Source of the DNA: Tissierellia bacterium
Lineage (GTDB): Bacteria; Bacillota; Clostridia; Tissierellales; Peptoniphilaceae
Assembly (NCBI GenBank): GCA_012728295.1
Contig: JAAYFJ010000010.1
Location: forward strand, 62,001-126,000
DNA: 64,000 nt
Direction of reading: 5' to 3'
Numbering within the stretch: the stretch's first letter is position 1; each line of letters begins with the position of its first letter. The translations under genes and the position numbers were made by a program. Of this stretch, positions 9,099 to 18,802 are shown one piece after another. The notes below the pieces were generated by a model, which searched no databases, was not told the DNA's origin, and worked only from the letters and a program-made list of their open reading frames with translations.

Positions 9099-9633
9099 TT
9101 TCTTCATCCTTTTCAATTTTTTCTGTTGTAATAACATACATGGTTTCAAATGAATTATAGTTTTTTGTTATCTCAGCCTTTGCCATTTCGTATCCACTGG
9201 GTAGTAATAGTGTCATGATATCGTCGTCATTGCTTTTGTGTTCAACTTTCACAATCCAATTACTTGGTTCGAACACCAATTCTTTTAATAATACTTCTTT
9301 TCTTTCTATAAGGCTTTTAAGAAATTGCATTGCTTCATCAAAATTTACCTCATCAGAAATAATGTTAGATATTGACTCCATAGATTTTATATCATGATTA
9401 AGTTTTTCCATGCTGCTTTCATAAATCAAGTATTGGCCATTACTAGATGAGATTTCGTTATCAGATGTGTTTTTTCTTAATTTCTCTATTCTGCAAACTC
9501 CAATAATATATATTAATAGACTTATTGTAATCAGAGCCCCATATAGAATACACCAAATAGGTAGCTTAGTTTGTTTCTCTTTTTTATTATAAGAAATGCT
9601 TCTGTGCTTAAAATCGTATGACTTTTTACTCAT
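9088..9633 (-). CDS. PilN/GspL-like membrane protein
   Basis: 181-aa bitopic protein: a basic cytoplasmic tail of about 25 residues, one transmembrane helix (WCILYGALITISLLIYIIGV), then a coiled-coil-like stretch and a small beta domain. This is the PilN layout, and the gene lies between the PilM-like and PilO-like genes as in type IV pilus operons. The family is inferred from topology and order rather than clear motifs. Start ATG follows AGGAGG; the first bases overlap the end of the PilM-like gene. Confidence 0.68.
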   Translation of the reverse strand: MSKKSYDFKHRSISYNKKEKQTKLPIWCILYGALITISLLIYIIGVCRIEKLRKNTSDNEISSSNGQYLIYESSMEKLNHDIKSMESISNIISDEVNFDEAMQFLKSLIERKEVLLKELVFEPSNWIVKVEHKSNDDDIMTLLLPSGYEMAKAEITKNYNSFETMYVITTEKIEKDEESGK

Positions 9634-10573
9634 TCAATAATCCTCCTATTAAAGTGAGGTAAACATTATCTCTTTCATTTAAAGGATTGCCTCCTATAAG
9701 CCTGATTTCGTCCATAAAAGATAATTTACAGTATTCCTCCAGTTTTCTTTTTAAAACTTCGCTAGAAAACATTTCATTAATATAATATATGTCAGCATTA
9801 GATAAATCATTGTCTCTAATGTATTTATAGGCTTCTGAAAACAATTTGTGTATTTTATCTAATATTTTAAGCAGAATTAAGCTATCTGCATATTCATGTT
9901 GCAAAATATCTTGTTTGAAAAATTCAGCTACCAAAGAGTTGTAGCTTTCTTTGTCTTCTTCTCTATGTTCTAATACATTATCTTTCAGCCAATAACTATT
10001 TACTGGTATCCCTTTATTATAGGAAAAAATATGCAATCCATCACTTCTCAGAATAAAAACTATTCCTTCTCTATCAGAACCCATTGGCCAAATAGCTTTT
10101 CTAATAGCATTCTCTTCCAAGTCAACAGTACATATTTTTTGTTTTACTTCATTGGCAATTTCATTAAGATTTATTAATGTATTCTGTTTTATTGTAGCCA
10201 ATGATATATAACTAATTCCATTTATTATTTCATATACATAACCAGAAATTTGGTTATCTTCACTTAATTCTGAAACACAATTCAAATATTTCTCTATTTC
10301 CGTAGAAGAGTGTAGCGGCAATTCTTTATAATCTATTTTTGCAATAGAATCTGTAAGCAAGAATACCAATGATGTCTTTTTAATATTATTAATCTTCATA
10401 TGTTTCTCAATTAAATATGCAACCATAATAGTATTATCAAATCCATTTTTATGATCGCCATTTAATTTATATTTAGACTTATAAAGAACTTTTAGCTCAT
10501 TGTTTAAGAAACTACCGGTTAAAATGTATACGTTCGTGTCTTTTACTTGAATAATCGTATGTAAATATTTCAT
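9626..10573 (-). CDS. PilM-like cytoplasmic pilus assembly protein
   Basis: 315-aa soluble protein with no signal or membrane segment. Size, lack of membrane helices and position directly before a PilN-like gene fit PilM, an actin-like protein that binds the PilN N-terminus. A central segment (GIVFILRSDGLHIFSYNKG) resembles the phosphate-1 strand-loop-strand of that fold, but the usual glycine/threonine loop is degenerate, so ATP binding is doubtful. GspL-type proteins share this fold and are the main alternative. Confidence 0.62.
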   Translation of the reverse strand: MKYLHTIIQVKDTNVYILTGSFLNNELKVLYKSKYKLNGDHKNGFDNTIMVAYLIEKHMKINNIKKTSLVFLLTDSIAKIDYKELPLHSSTEIEKYLNCVSELSEDNQISGYVYEIINGISYISLATIKQNTLINLNEIANEVKQKICTVDLEENAIRKAIWPMGSDREGIVFILRSDGLHIFSYNKGIPVNSYWLKDNVLEHREEDKESYNSLVAEFFKQDILQHEYADSLILLKILDKIHKLFSEAYKYIRDNDLSNADIYYINEMFSSEVLKRKLEEYCKLSFMDEIRLIGGNPLNERDNVYLTLIGGLLNE

Positions 10574-10616
10574 TATTACCTCTTTCTTTATTAAGCAGAG
10601 AAGTGCTAATTGTCAA

Positions 10617-10955
10617 CTACTTTATCGCTTCAGGAGATACTATTATTCCTCCCTCTTTATCAACTTTTACAGACCATGTATCAGATTCAGCTGATGCAGG
10701 AATTGAAGGATATTTTGAATCTTCCAACATCATCTTTACTTCTTCTGTAATATCTTCCTTGTATTCATTATTATCTGAAAGATATAGTACTGCTGCATTC
10801 TTTATCATTTCAACATTTGCATTATGTGCAATGATTTCAGCTTTCCCCCTGGTTTTACTTAACCTCGGGACAGCAATTGATAATAGAATTCCAATAATTG
10901 CTAAAACTACAACAATTTCAATTAAGGTAAACCCTTTTTTCTTATTTAACTGCAA
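10617..10955 (-). CDS. Major type IV pilin-like protein
   Basis: 112-aa prepilin with the leader MQLNKKKG, then the classic FTLIEIVVVLAIIGILLSIAV. Compact size, a conserved alpha1 helix (ARNNA-like region NVEMIKNAAVLYL) and an acidic C-terminus resemble ComGC/PulG/PilE major subunits. The start is TTG, 7 bases after AGGAG, so expression may depend strongly on that box. It is the only pilin upstream of the PilM-like gene, which fits a major subunit. No prepilin peptidase or retraction ATPase lies in this window. Confidence 0.85.
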   Translation of the reverse strand: MQLNKKKGFTLIEIVVVLAIIGILLSIAVPRLSKTRGKAEIIAHNANVEMIKNAAVLYLSDNNEYKEDITEEVKMMLEDSKYPSIPASAESDTWSVKVDKEGGIIVSPEAIK

Positions 10956-10987
10956 AACACCACTCCTTATTCTTGCACTTCTCTGCT

Positions 10988-12175
10988 TTATAACAAATAA
11001 TTTCCCATCTCCATTAATGGCATAATTGTTCCAATAACAACAAAACCTACAAAAATTGATACTATAAGTATTAGCATTGGTTCCAAAAACTTCAAGATTC
11101 TTTGCTTATTATAATTAATTTCTATTTTTCTTATCTCCAGTAATTGCTCAGATATCTCAGATAAAATACCACCTTGCTCACCTTTTAAAAAAAAAGATTT
11201 AAAATAGTCTGTAAAAAGAATGGTCTTTTCAATTGACTGTCCAACACTTTTGCCATCTGAAATGCTAATATTTATCTTATTGATTTCCTCTTTAATAAAA
11301 GGGTTTCTCTCATAAGAATGTATGTATTTAATAGCATCTTGTATTGAAATAGAATCTTGTTGCATTAAAACTAGTATTCTAAGAAATCGCAACTCAAAAT
11401 ACTTTCTTGCCACATTTCTATATAGCTTTGATGACCATATCTCTCTATGAAACTTCTTTCCCCAACTCATTCTATACGAATATTTATAAAAATAATAAAA
11501 TGAAACCATAACTATAGTAATCAATGTTATCATTTTTTTCATATTCTTTGCCAAAAAAAGCATTGCTCGAGTGGACCACGGCCAAAGATGCATTGGCAAA
11601 TCACCTATTAACTCTGAAAACACAGGGAAAATATAAGTTGAAATAAAAACTATTGCACTTAAAGACAATATTATAATAATAGAAGGGTATATAGCTGCTT
11701 TCTTTATCTGTTCTCGTGTTTCATATTGGTTTTTAATTACTTCATATATGCTCTTGAAAGATCTTTGAGTTTTACCTATTGCTTCACCCATTTTTAACCA
11801 CTGTATGTATTTTTCATTAAAAATCCCAGACAAACTAAAAGCCGATGAAATCGTCTTACCGCCTAGTAAATGTTTTTCCGCTTTTTCAATTGCATTCCTT
11901 TTTTTTGACCCTTCCCTTTCATTATGCTTTAAAATTCCCAAACAACTGGTTACATCAATACCCTTTCCCATAAGTTGTGATAATTGGGAGGCAATGGTCC
12001 ACTGGTCTTTAAATGGTAAAACCTTTTCTGTTTTATTTTTTAGCTTTTTCTCTACTAAGAATGGATTAAGTCCTATATGTTTTATCTTATCACTTGCATC
12101 ATTTTCAGACTTCGCTTCTATTTCACCTCTAGTTATTTTGTTTTCCCTGTCTAATGCACAATATATGTAGATCAT
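10988..12175 (-). CDS. pilC: Type IV pilus/type II secretion platform protein PilC/GspF
   Basis: Polytopic inner-membrane platform protein that couples the assembly ATPase to the pilin. The 395 aa show two T2SSF repeats, each with a cytoplasmic helical bundle: the first contains LSQLMGKGIDVTSCLGIL and GGKTISSAFSLSG, the second LRILVLMQQDSISIQDAI and LKGEQGGILSEISEQL. Three transmembrane segments are visible, the last one close to the C-terminus (ILIVSIFVGFVVIGTIMPL). ATG follows GAGG; the gene starts 2 bases after pilB ends. Confidence 0.9.
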   Translation of the reverse strand: MIYIYCALDRENKITRGEIEAKSENDASDKIKHIGLNPFLVEKKLKNKTEKVLPFKDQWTIASQLSQLMGKGIDVTSCLGILKHNEREGSKKRNAIEKAEKHLLGGKTISSAFSLSGIFNEKYIQWLKMGEAIGKTQRSFKSIYEVIKNQYETREQIKKAAIYPSIIIILSLSAIVFISTYIFPVFSELIGDLPMHLWPWSTRAMLFLAKNMKKMITLITIVMVSFYYFYKYSYRMSWGKKFHREIWSSKLYRNVARKYFELRFLRILVLMQQDSISIQDAIKYIHSYERNPFIKEEINKINISISDGKSVGQSIEKTILFTDYFKSFFLKGEQGGILSEISEQLLEIRKIEINYNKQRILKFLEPMLILIVSIFVGFVVIGTIMPLMEMGNYLL

Positions 12176-12177
12176 TT

Positions 12178-13590
12178 TTACCTCATACTTACCTTTACCC
12201 TATAGTACTCTTCAATGCTTGTTTGACCTTCTTCTAGTAGAGCTTTAGCAGATTTCTCCAAAGATAAATAATCACACTTATCAACTGCAACTGAATAGAG
12301 CTCGTCATAAGTGCAGTTGTCACCAATTTTTGAAATCAATTCTCTTCTAAAAGGCAAGAATTCAAAAACCGCCTTTCTTTCTATATATCCATTATTACAT
12401 TTCTCACATCCACAAGCACCATATATAATATTGTCATTATATTTAACTGAAGAATCTGGTACTTTACAATGAGGGCATAAAATCCGTATTAACCGTTGAG
12501 ATAAAATGCCCAATATTGAAGATTTGAGTTGATATAGTTCTACTCCCATATCTAACAGCCTGAAAATAGCCATAATGCTATTGGGCGCATGAAGTGTAGT
12601 TAGAACCAAGTGACCAGTAATCCCTGCTTTTATCATTGCTCGAGCGGTAATTGCATCTCTTGTTTCCCCAATAAACAATATATCTGGATCCACTCTTAAT
12701 ATGGCCCTCAAACCAGTATCAAATGTTAGTCCAATATCATTGTTAACCTCGATTTGATTTGCACCTTCTATACTATATTCAACTGGATCTTCAAGAGAAA
12801 TCAAATTAGATATTTCAGTATTGATATTTGTCAACATTCCATATGCGGTAGTTGTTTTTCCTTGTCCTGTAGGGCCACAAATGATGATAGTCCCATTGTC
12901 ATAATTAATCAATTCTTTAAGGGTATCTTGCATTTTTGTTTCCATACCTAATTCGGACCAAATCAACTTTTTTCTTTCATAATGCAATAAGCGCAATACA
13001 GCTTTTTCACCTCTTACAGTAGGTAAAGTAGCTATACGACAATCAATATTATGACCGCCTTTATCAAAAACTAGCTTTCCGTCTTGTGGTAGCCTATCTT
13101 TTGCTAAATCCATATTACTTAGAACTTTTATATAGTTAATCAATTGCTTTGCACGATTGCGTGAAATAGATAATATAGATTTAATGAATCCATCTATACG
13201 AAATCTAATAATATAATCGTTCTCAAGTGCATCGATATGAATGTCAGTAGCATTATTTTTAATTGCTCTAATAAGCAAGTCATCAAACATTGCACTTATT
13301 TCCAACGACTCATCACTAAAGCTTTCAACATTTTCTAGCGAGCAACTATCTCTCTGTATTTCAAAGGTTTCTATGCATATTGGCAATTCTGTTTTCGATT
13401 TAATAAAGTTTATAAAATTTACATCTATACTTCTATTGCAAAGCAGATGTGCATATCCAAAGGAGTTCCCAGCATGAAAAAAGTTCCATTTTACTTGTTC
13501 CTCATATGTAAACTCACTAGTTACACATATTTCAGGTTCTTTAGTAAGTATTTTTGTCTTTTCATAGTAAATAATCTCTTTATCAACCAC
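12178..13590 (-). CDS. pilB: Type IV pilus assembly ATPase PilB/GspE
   Basis: Secretion-type hexameric ATPase that powers pilin polymerisation in the cytoplasm. Of 470 aa, the N-terminal 80 or so are divergent. Then come ATDIHIDALENDYIIRFRIDG, Walker A GPTGQGKTTT, Asp box LISLEDPVEY, Walker B RVDPDILFIGETRD, the His box TGHLVLTTLHAPNS, and a zinc tetracysteine (CPHC ... CGCEKC) typical of PilB/GspE and absent from PilT. Start is GTG, 7 bases after AAGGAGG. It begins 16 bases after recN, and no terminator is visible between them. Confidence 0.93.
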   Translation of the reverse strand: MVDKEIIYYEKTKILTKEPEICVTSEFTYEEQVKWNFFHAGNSFGYAHLLCNRSIDVNFINFIKSKTELPICIETFEIQRDSCSLENVESFSDESLEISAMFDDLLIRAIKNNATDIHIDALENDYIIRFRIDGFIKSILSISRNRAKQLINYIKVLSNMDLAKDRLPQDGKLVFDKGGHNIDCRIATLPTVRGEKAVLRLLHYERKKLIWSELGMETKMQDTLKELINYDNGTIIICGPTGQGKTTTAYGMLTNINTEISNLISLEDPVEYSIEGANQIEVNNDIGLTFDTGLRAILRVDPDILFIGETRDAITARAMIKAGITGHLVLTTLHAPNSIMAIFRLLDMGVELYQLKSSILGILSQRLIRILCPHCKVPDSSVKYNDNIIYGACGCEKCNNGYIERKAVFEFLPFRRELISKIGDNCTYDELYSVAVDKCDYLSLEKSAKALLEEGQTSIEEYYRVKVSMR

Positions 13591-13605
13591 CGGTAATCCT
13601 CCTTG

Positions 13606-15285
13606 CTATCGCCCCATGGATTCTTTTAAAAGACTTCTTGTACTATCTAATAGTATGTCAGAAACATCTTCTCCACCTATCATTTCAGCTAACTCCACCG
13701 CTCTTTCATCAACGCTAAGATCACTAAAAGTAGATATTGTACGATCATCTATTATAATCTTTTTGACCTTTATATGTGAATTACCTAGAGCTGCAATTTG
13801 AGGCAAATGAGTTATAGTTATTACTTGAATCGATTTACTCAATGCCTTCAATTGTTCGCCTACAACTTTTGCCGCAAACCCACTAATTCCTGAGTCTATC
13901 TCATCAAAAATCATTGTATAATTATTATTTTTACTTATTGTCATAATGTTGATTGCTAGCATTATTCTTGATAATTCTCCACCAGAAGCAACTGTTTCTA
14001 GTGGGTTTAACGGTTCGCCTATGTTGGTGGATATATAAAACTGTACTTGGTCTGCCCCATTTTCACTAGGATTCTTAGCATTTATTTTAATTTCAAATTT
14101 AGGATCAAGTATAGCAAGTTTTTTTAGTTCATTAATAATTCCAACTTCCATTTTTTTTGCCAACTCTTTTCGACTCAAAGTTAATTCCTTACATTGTTTA
14201 TTAAGATTTTCAATTAGCAATTCGAGTTTAGCTTTAATACTGGTATAATTTTGCTCGTAATTATATAAAAACTCAAGCCTTTTAACTACAGATTTATGAT
14301 AATCAAGAATCTCTTCAACTGTCTTCCCGTACTTTGATTTCAAAGTATTAATGCAGTCAAGTTTGCTCTGAAGCAACTCTACATGCTCTTGATTCAAAAT
14401 AATATCTTGTGAATCTATCTTTAGTTCATAGCTAATATCTTCTAGTTCTATTAACGCAGCTTCTATTCTGTTAATGCTATGTTCTAAATTGTTATCATAT
14501 TGTGAACACTTATTATTATCATGTAGCAAGTTTCTTATTTTTGAAGTAATAGAATGTGGATTATCATCGCTATTCAATACATATATTAGATTATCATATG
14601 CAGTAGCAATTTGTTTTCCATTAATTGCGCGAGAGTAATCTTCCATAAACTTGTCTTCATCAAATTTTTCCAATTCCTGGCTTTCAATTTCATCTTTTTG
14701 AAATTCTAAGAGATCAATTTCTCTGTTTCTAGATTTTTCATCTAATTCCATATTGTTCAATAAAAGATTTGTTTCTTCAAACATTTTATAGGCTATTTGA
14801 ACGCTTTCTATCTTTGATTTATGCTTAGCATCTCCAAGTTCATCAAGAATTATTATGTGCTTTTGAGGGTCAATAAGTCTATTTGCACTATGTTGCCCAA
14901 CAATATCAATAAGCTCATTCATAATTTCGTATATGCTATCCAATGTAACTTTTGTTCCTGATAATAATATTTCCGAAGTTTTATTCGGGTAGATTTTCCT
15001 AGATATTTCTATTATATTTTTGTTACTCTTAATGCCCAATTCATTTAGCACATTCAAGACATTGTCCTTGCCACTAATATCAAAAATAGCACTGATAAGA
15101 GCCATTGGTTTTCCTTTTCGAACTTTCTCGCGATACGCTCTTCCTCCTGTAATCATTGAAAGGGCATCTATAATCATAGATTTGCCAGACCCAGTTTCTC
15201 CAGTGATTACAGTCATACCCTCGTTAAATTCTATATGCATGTCTTCAATCAAAACAAAATCCTGAATAATTAATGATATTAACAT
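13606..15285 (-). CDS. recN: DNA repair protein RecN
   Basis: SMC-like ATPase acting in double-strand break repair. 559 aa: Walker A GETGSGKS at residues 30-37, a long coiled-coil middle, then the ABC signature region LNPLETVASGGELSRIML and Walker B MIFDEIDSGISG, with the final conserved TITHLPQIAA. Length is normal. The start lies 1 base after the end of tlyA. In Firmicutes recN often follows the nusB-xseA-xseB-ispA-tlyA group, as here. Confidence 0.96.
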   Translation of the reverse strand: MLISLIIQDFVLIEDMHIEFNEGMTVITGETGSGKSMIIDALSMITGGRAYREKVRKGKPMALISAIFDISGKDNVLNVLNELGIKSNKNIIEISRKIYPNKTSEILLSGTKVTLDSIYEIMNELIDIVGQHSANRLIDPQKHIIILDELGDAKHKSKIESVQIAYKMFEETNLLLNNMELDEKSRNREIDLLEFQKDEIESQELEKFDEDKFMEDYSRAINGKQIATAYDNLIYVLNSDDNPHSITSKIRNLLHDNNKCSQYDNNLEHSINRIEAALIELEDISYELKIDSQDIILNQEHVELLQSKLDCINTLKSKYGKTVEEILDYHKSVVKRLEFLYNYEQNYTSIKAKLELLIENLNKQCKELTLSRKELAKKMEVGIINELKKLAILDPKFEIKINAKNPSENGADQVQFYISTNIGEPLNPLETVASGGELSRIMLAINIMTISKNNNYTMIFDEIDSGISGFAAKVVGEQLKALSKSIQVITITHLPQIAALGNSHIKVKKIIIDDRTISTFSDLSVDERAVELAEMIGGEDVSDILLDSTRSLLKESMGR

Positions 15286-15286
15286 A

Positions 15287-16093
15287 TTACTTTATCAACT
15301 CCTGGTGAGCATTATTAATAATAGTTTTTATTTCTATATCTGAATAGTCTACCCCCTCATTGGTGTTGACTAAACCTAAATATTCAATATTTCCTTTAGG
15401 ACCAGTTATAGGAGAAAAATCAAGGTCAACTAAATAAAATCCTTTTTCTTCCCATTTTAAAATTACTTTTTTTATTATTTCCAAATGAATCTCAGGTTTC
15501 CTTACAACTCCATTTTTTCCAACCTGATGTCTTTCTGCTTCAAATTGTGGCTTTATTAATACAACGCCACTGCCATTAGGCTTAAGCAAGTTTTTTAATG
15601 CAGGCAAAATCAAGGAAGTGGAAATAAATGATACATCCATTGTAAAGAAATCAATTTTATCCGTAACTTGTTCTTCGCTTAGGTATCTGGCGTTCGTTCT
15701 TTCCAATACTACTACACGATTATCACTTCGTAGGGACCAGTCTAATTGGCCATATCCTACGTCAACAGAATATACGCGTTTTGCACCTGCTTTTAGCATA
15801 CAGTCCGTAAATCCTCCCGTGGATGCTCCAATATCCAAGCATATATAATCGTTAATATCTAAGTCAAATCTATTTATAGCTTTGTCTAGTTTAAGCCCAC
15901 CTCTACTAACAAATGGTAGTACCTCTTTACGCAAAGATAGCGTCGCATCTTCAGACAATAATTCACCAGGTTTATAAACTGGTTTATTGTCTGCGAAAAC
16001 GGCGCCAGACATTATTAACAACTTTGCCTTTTCTCTTGATACAGTAATTTTCTTCTGCACTAATAATATATCAGCTCTTTGTTTTTTCGCCAT
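15287..16093 (-). CDS. tlyA: TlyA-family rRNA methyltransferase (S4 + FtsJ domains)
   Basis: 268 aa. An N-terminal S4 RNA-binding domain (RADILLVQKKITVSREKAKL) is followed by an FtsJ-type SAM-dependent methyltransferase with motif I CLDIGASTGGFTDC and TMDVSFISTSLILP. TlyA proteins 2'-O-methylate rRNA in actinobacteria; in Firmicutes the substrate is less clear and the haemolysin label is historical. Start ATG follows AGGAG. It lies between ispA and recN in the same direction. Confidence 0.92.
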   Translation of the reverse strand: MAKKQRADILLVQKKITVSREKAKLLIMSGAVFADNKPVYKPGELLSEDATLSLRKEVLPFVSRGGLKLDKAINRFDLDINDYICLDIGASTGGFTDCMLKAGAKRVYSVDVGYGQLDWSLRSDNRVVVLERTNARYLSEEQVTDKIDFFTMDVSFISTSLILPALKNLLKPNGSGVVLIKPQFEAERHQVGKNGVVRKPEIHLEIIKKVILKWEEKGFYLVDLDFSPITGPKGNIEYLGLVNTNEGVDYSDIEIKTIINNAHQELIK

Positions 16094-16945
16094 TTAATAA
16101 CTCCTGCCTATTAGCATGGATGTAAGAGTAACAACATTTTCAAATTCCGGCTTATCTCTTAGCATGCATAATGCCTTTTGGGACATTTCCATTGCCATAT
16201 TTGCAGCCTCTTCTACTCCTAATATCGTAGCATATGTTGGTTTACCAGTGGCTTTATCTTCTAAAAAATCTAATATATCATCTTGAATTTGAAACGATCG
16301 TCCTAGTGCAATAGCAAAATCGTCCAATTTGCTAATTTCTTCTTCATTTTGCATAGCAATTATTCCTGGTATTACACAAGCTGCTCTAAATAGAGCTACC
16401 GTTTTTAAGTCTATCATTTCTTCAAGCAACTCTTTGTTTAAACTTTTATTTTCGTGTAATACATCAATAGCTTGCCCTCCAACCATCCCTAATGCACCAG
16501 CATGATGGGTTAATAGTTTGAGAGCATCAACTGACTCCTTAATATTCTCATGCTTAACTAATTCCTCCGAAATATGGTTTACTGCCATGGTTAATAGCCC
16601 ATCACCAGATAGGATTGCCATTGCTTCACCATATATGACATGATTAGTAGGTTTGCCGCGTCTTACTATATCATCGTCCATGGCAGGCAAATCATCATGT
16701 ACTAATGAATATGTGTGGATTAGTTCCAGGCCAACAGCAAAGTGTAAAATTTGCATATCCTGCAATCCGTACGCCTTTGCCAATAGCATCATAAGCAATG
16801 GTCTTACCCTCTTCCCACCATTTAAAGCGCTATATTTCATGCTATCAAATAATATGTCCAGATTAATTGAGTTGCTTTTCGATAGCGTATTTGCTATAGC
16901 TTCATTAATAATATTAATCGTTTCTGAAAATTGTTCAAAATTCAT
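16094..16945 (-). CDS. ispA: Polyprenyl (farnesyl/geranyl) diphosphate synthase
   Basis: Condenses IPP with allylic diphosphates to make farnesyl or geranylgeranyl diphosphate for undecaprenol and quinone synthesis. The first Asp-rich motif is DDLPAMDDDIVRRGKPT near residue 88, the second DDILDFLEDKATGK near 223. The DFLED variant after the second motif differs from the common DVTGD but keeps the metal-binding aspartates. The C-terminus lacks a clear extension, giving 283 aa. It lies between xseB and tlyA, the usual Firmicute order. Confidence 0.92.
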   Translation of the reverse strand: MNFEQFSETINIINEAIANTLSKSNSINLDILFDSMKYSALNGGKRVRPLLMMLLAKAYGLQDMQILHFAVGLELIHTYSLVHDDLPAMDDDIVRRGKPTNHVIYGEAMAILSGDGLLTMAVNHISEELVKHENIKESVDALKLLTHHAGALGMVGGQAIDVLHENKSLNKELLEEMIDLKTVALFRAACVIPGIIAMQNEEEISKLDDFAIALGRSFQIQDDILDFLEDKATGKPTYATILGVEEAANMAMEMSQKALCMLRDKPEFENVVTLTSMLIGRSY

Positions 16946-16947
16946 AT

Positions 16948-17169
16948 TTATTCTTCACCAAAATCTTCCCAAATATCTGAATTTTCATCGGACAATTTTT
17001 TTATCTTACCTTCCATCGTTTTCAGGTAATCTTGACATTTCTTATAGGTTTCCATGCCATTTTCATAAAGCAAAACACTTTCTTCAAAGGAAATGTCTTC
17101 GTTTTCAAGCTTATGAATTATCTCTTCTAATTCCAAAAAAGCTTTTTCAATAGAATATTCACTGCTCAT
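16948..17169 (-). CDS. xseB: Exodeoxyribonuclease VII small subunit
   Basis: 73-aa helical subunit that binds XseA to form exonuclease VII, which degrades single-stranded DNA. The family core FLELEEIIHKLENEDISFEE followed by SVLLYENGMETYKKCQDYL is complete. I set the start at ATG 17169 (MSSEYSIEK), which has GGAGGA upstream; a longer reading would begin well inside xseA. It overlaps the end of xseA by 11 bases, a sign of coupling that helps keep subunit ratio. Confidence 0.93.
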   Translation of the reverse strand: MSSEYSIEKAFLELEEIIHKLENEDISFEESVLLYENGMETYKKCQDYLKTMEGKIKKLSDENSDIWEDFGEE

Positions 17170-18367
17170 AGGACTCCTCCTTATCTTGAATAAAAAACTC
17201 TGCAGATCCATCCTGCATATTAATAGTTAACTTTGACTGTTTTCTGGCTTCAGAAAGCAAACTAATCCTTCTGGCTTTTTCATTTGTAATATATGCAAAG
17301 CCTCTTTTTAATGGTTCTTCAGGATCCAATTTAGATAGTCCATAACCAATTTCACTGAGTTTACTTTTCCTTTCAGTCAGTATTTTTTGCATTGCTAACT
17401 CAAAACTTAATGGAATTCTTTCGCACTTAGCTTTATAGTTTGATAGTTTTCCAACGGGAGATTTTTTATACATCTCGTTCTTAAACTTATCAAGACTAAC
17501 TCTAAGAGTAGATATTCTATTATCAACAATCAATTTGATATAATTAATTTTTTGATCAAGACTTACATTCACTTCGTCTATTTCATAAACCACTTGTTCA
17601 GCAGCTGCGGATGGAGTAGCTGCTCTTAAATCCGCAACAAAATCGGCAATTGTAAAGTCAGTCTCATGTCCGACTGCACTGACAATTGGTTTTGAGCACT
17701 TATGAATAGCTCTTGCAAGCTGCTCATCATTAAAAGCATTAAGCTCCTCAAAGCTACCTCCGCCTCTTCCAATTATTATCACATCTATTGCTTCAATTGA
17801 ATCTAAATACTTTAAACCTAATATTAGTTGTGTAGGAGCGTTGATCCCTTGTACAAGTGAAGGGTAAAGCATTATTGAAATATTAGGATTTCTTCTTTTT
17901 GACACCGTTATGATGTCATGTATAGCAGCGCCTGTATCAGCTGTGATTACTCCGATAGTCTTGGGAAAAGACGGTATGGGCCTTTTCGTTTCACTTGAAA
18001 AAAGTCCTTCATCTTCTAAACGCACCTTTAGTTCTTCAAACTTTCTAAATAAATCGCCTTTACCAGCTGGTTCAACATTTTTTACATAAAGCTGAATGGA
18101 GCCGTCCCTTTCAAAATAATCGATCGACCCCGTGGCAATTATATTATCTCCTGTTTTAATTTTATGAGCACAACGAGTATTATCCCATTTAAAGAATACC
18201 GCTTTAATCTTTGCAGTTTCATCTTTTAACGAAAAATATATGTGTCCGCTCTTGTGGTCAGTGCAATTAGTTACCTCACCTTGAACCTTAACTTTACCCA
18301 GTAATAAGTCATTCTTTAATAGATCTCTTATATATCCATTCAGCTTACTGACTGTTATCGGCTCCAT
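17159..18367 (-). CDS. xseA: Exodeoxyribonuclease VII large subunit
   Basis: 402-aa catalytic subunit of exonuclease VII. An N-terminal OB fold (GEVTNCTDHKSGHIYFSLKD) precedes the catalytic domain with IGVITADTGAAIHDI, the glycine-rich IIGRGGGSFEELNAFND, and the conserved VSAVGHETDFTIADFVADLR. A coiled coil near the C-terminus contacts XseB. Start ATG has GGAGTG close upstream and lies 4 bases after nusB. Confidence 0.95.
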   Translation of the reverse strand: MEPITVSKLNGYIRDLLKNDLLLGKVKVQGEVTNCTDHKSGHIYFSLKDETAKIKAVFFKWDNTRCAHKIKTGDNIIATGSIDYFERDGSIQLYVKNVEPAGKGDLFRKFEELKVRLEDEGLFSSETKRPIPSFPKTIGVITADTGAAIHDIITVSKRRNPNISIMLYPSLVQGINAPTQLILGLKYLDSIEAIDVIIIGRGGGSFEELNAFNDEQLARAIHKCSKPIVSAVGHETDFTIADFVADLRAATPSAAAEQVVYEIDEVNVSLDQKINYIKLIVDNRISTLRVSLDKFKNEMYKKSPVGKLSNYKAKCERIPLSFELAMQKILTERKSKLSEIGYGLSKLDPEEPLKRGFAYITNEKARRISLLSEARKQSKLTINMQDGSAEFFIQDKEESYEQ

Positions 18368-18371
18368 ATTA

Positions 18372-18791
18372 TCACTCCATTAAACTATCTTCTTGTAATC
18401 TTTTTGCAATCCCACCTAAAACTCCATTAATAAATCGGTAAGAATCCTCTGTGCTATATTGCTTAGATATATTAATGGCCTCGTTGATAGTAACTTCTAT
18501 CGGCACATCTTTAATAAACCTCATTTCACATACTGCTATTCTTAATATACTTAAATCAATTTTGGCCAACCTTGTGATTGACCATCCTTCCAAAAATTGC
18601 AGTATTAAATCATCTATATTTTCTTTTTGCGTTAAAAATATGTCATAGCATTTCTTAACATATTCTATCTCATCAGCTTTTAATTCCTGATTTTCAAAGA
18701 AAAGATCTAGTTGATTTTGTGAAAAATCTTGAGTAACCTCCATCATATATAAGCATTTCATTAATGAGGCTCTTGCTAATTTGCGTCCCAT
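18372..18791 (-). CDS. nusB: Transcription antitermination factor NusB
   Basis: 139-aa all-helical RNA-binding protein that, with NusE (S10), joins the rRNA antitermination complex. The signature LARASLMKCLYMMEVTQ at the N-terminus and PIEVTINEAINISKQYSTEDSYRFINGVLG at the C-terminus (in two conserved blocks) are complete. Start ATG follows AAAGGAG. Second gene of the unit started by the promoter at 19,210-19,238. Confidence 0.94.
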   Translation of the reverse strand: MGRKLARASLMKCLYMMEVTQDFSQNQLDLFFENQELKADEIEYVKKCYDIFLTQKENIDDLILQFLEGWSITRLAKIDLSILRIAVCEMRFIKDVPIEVTINEAINISKQYSTEDSYRFINGVLGGIAKRLQEDSLME

Positions 18792-18802
18792 CGGGATCTC
18801 CT

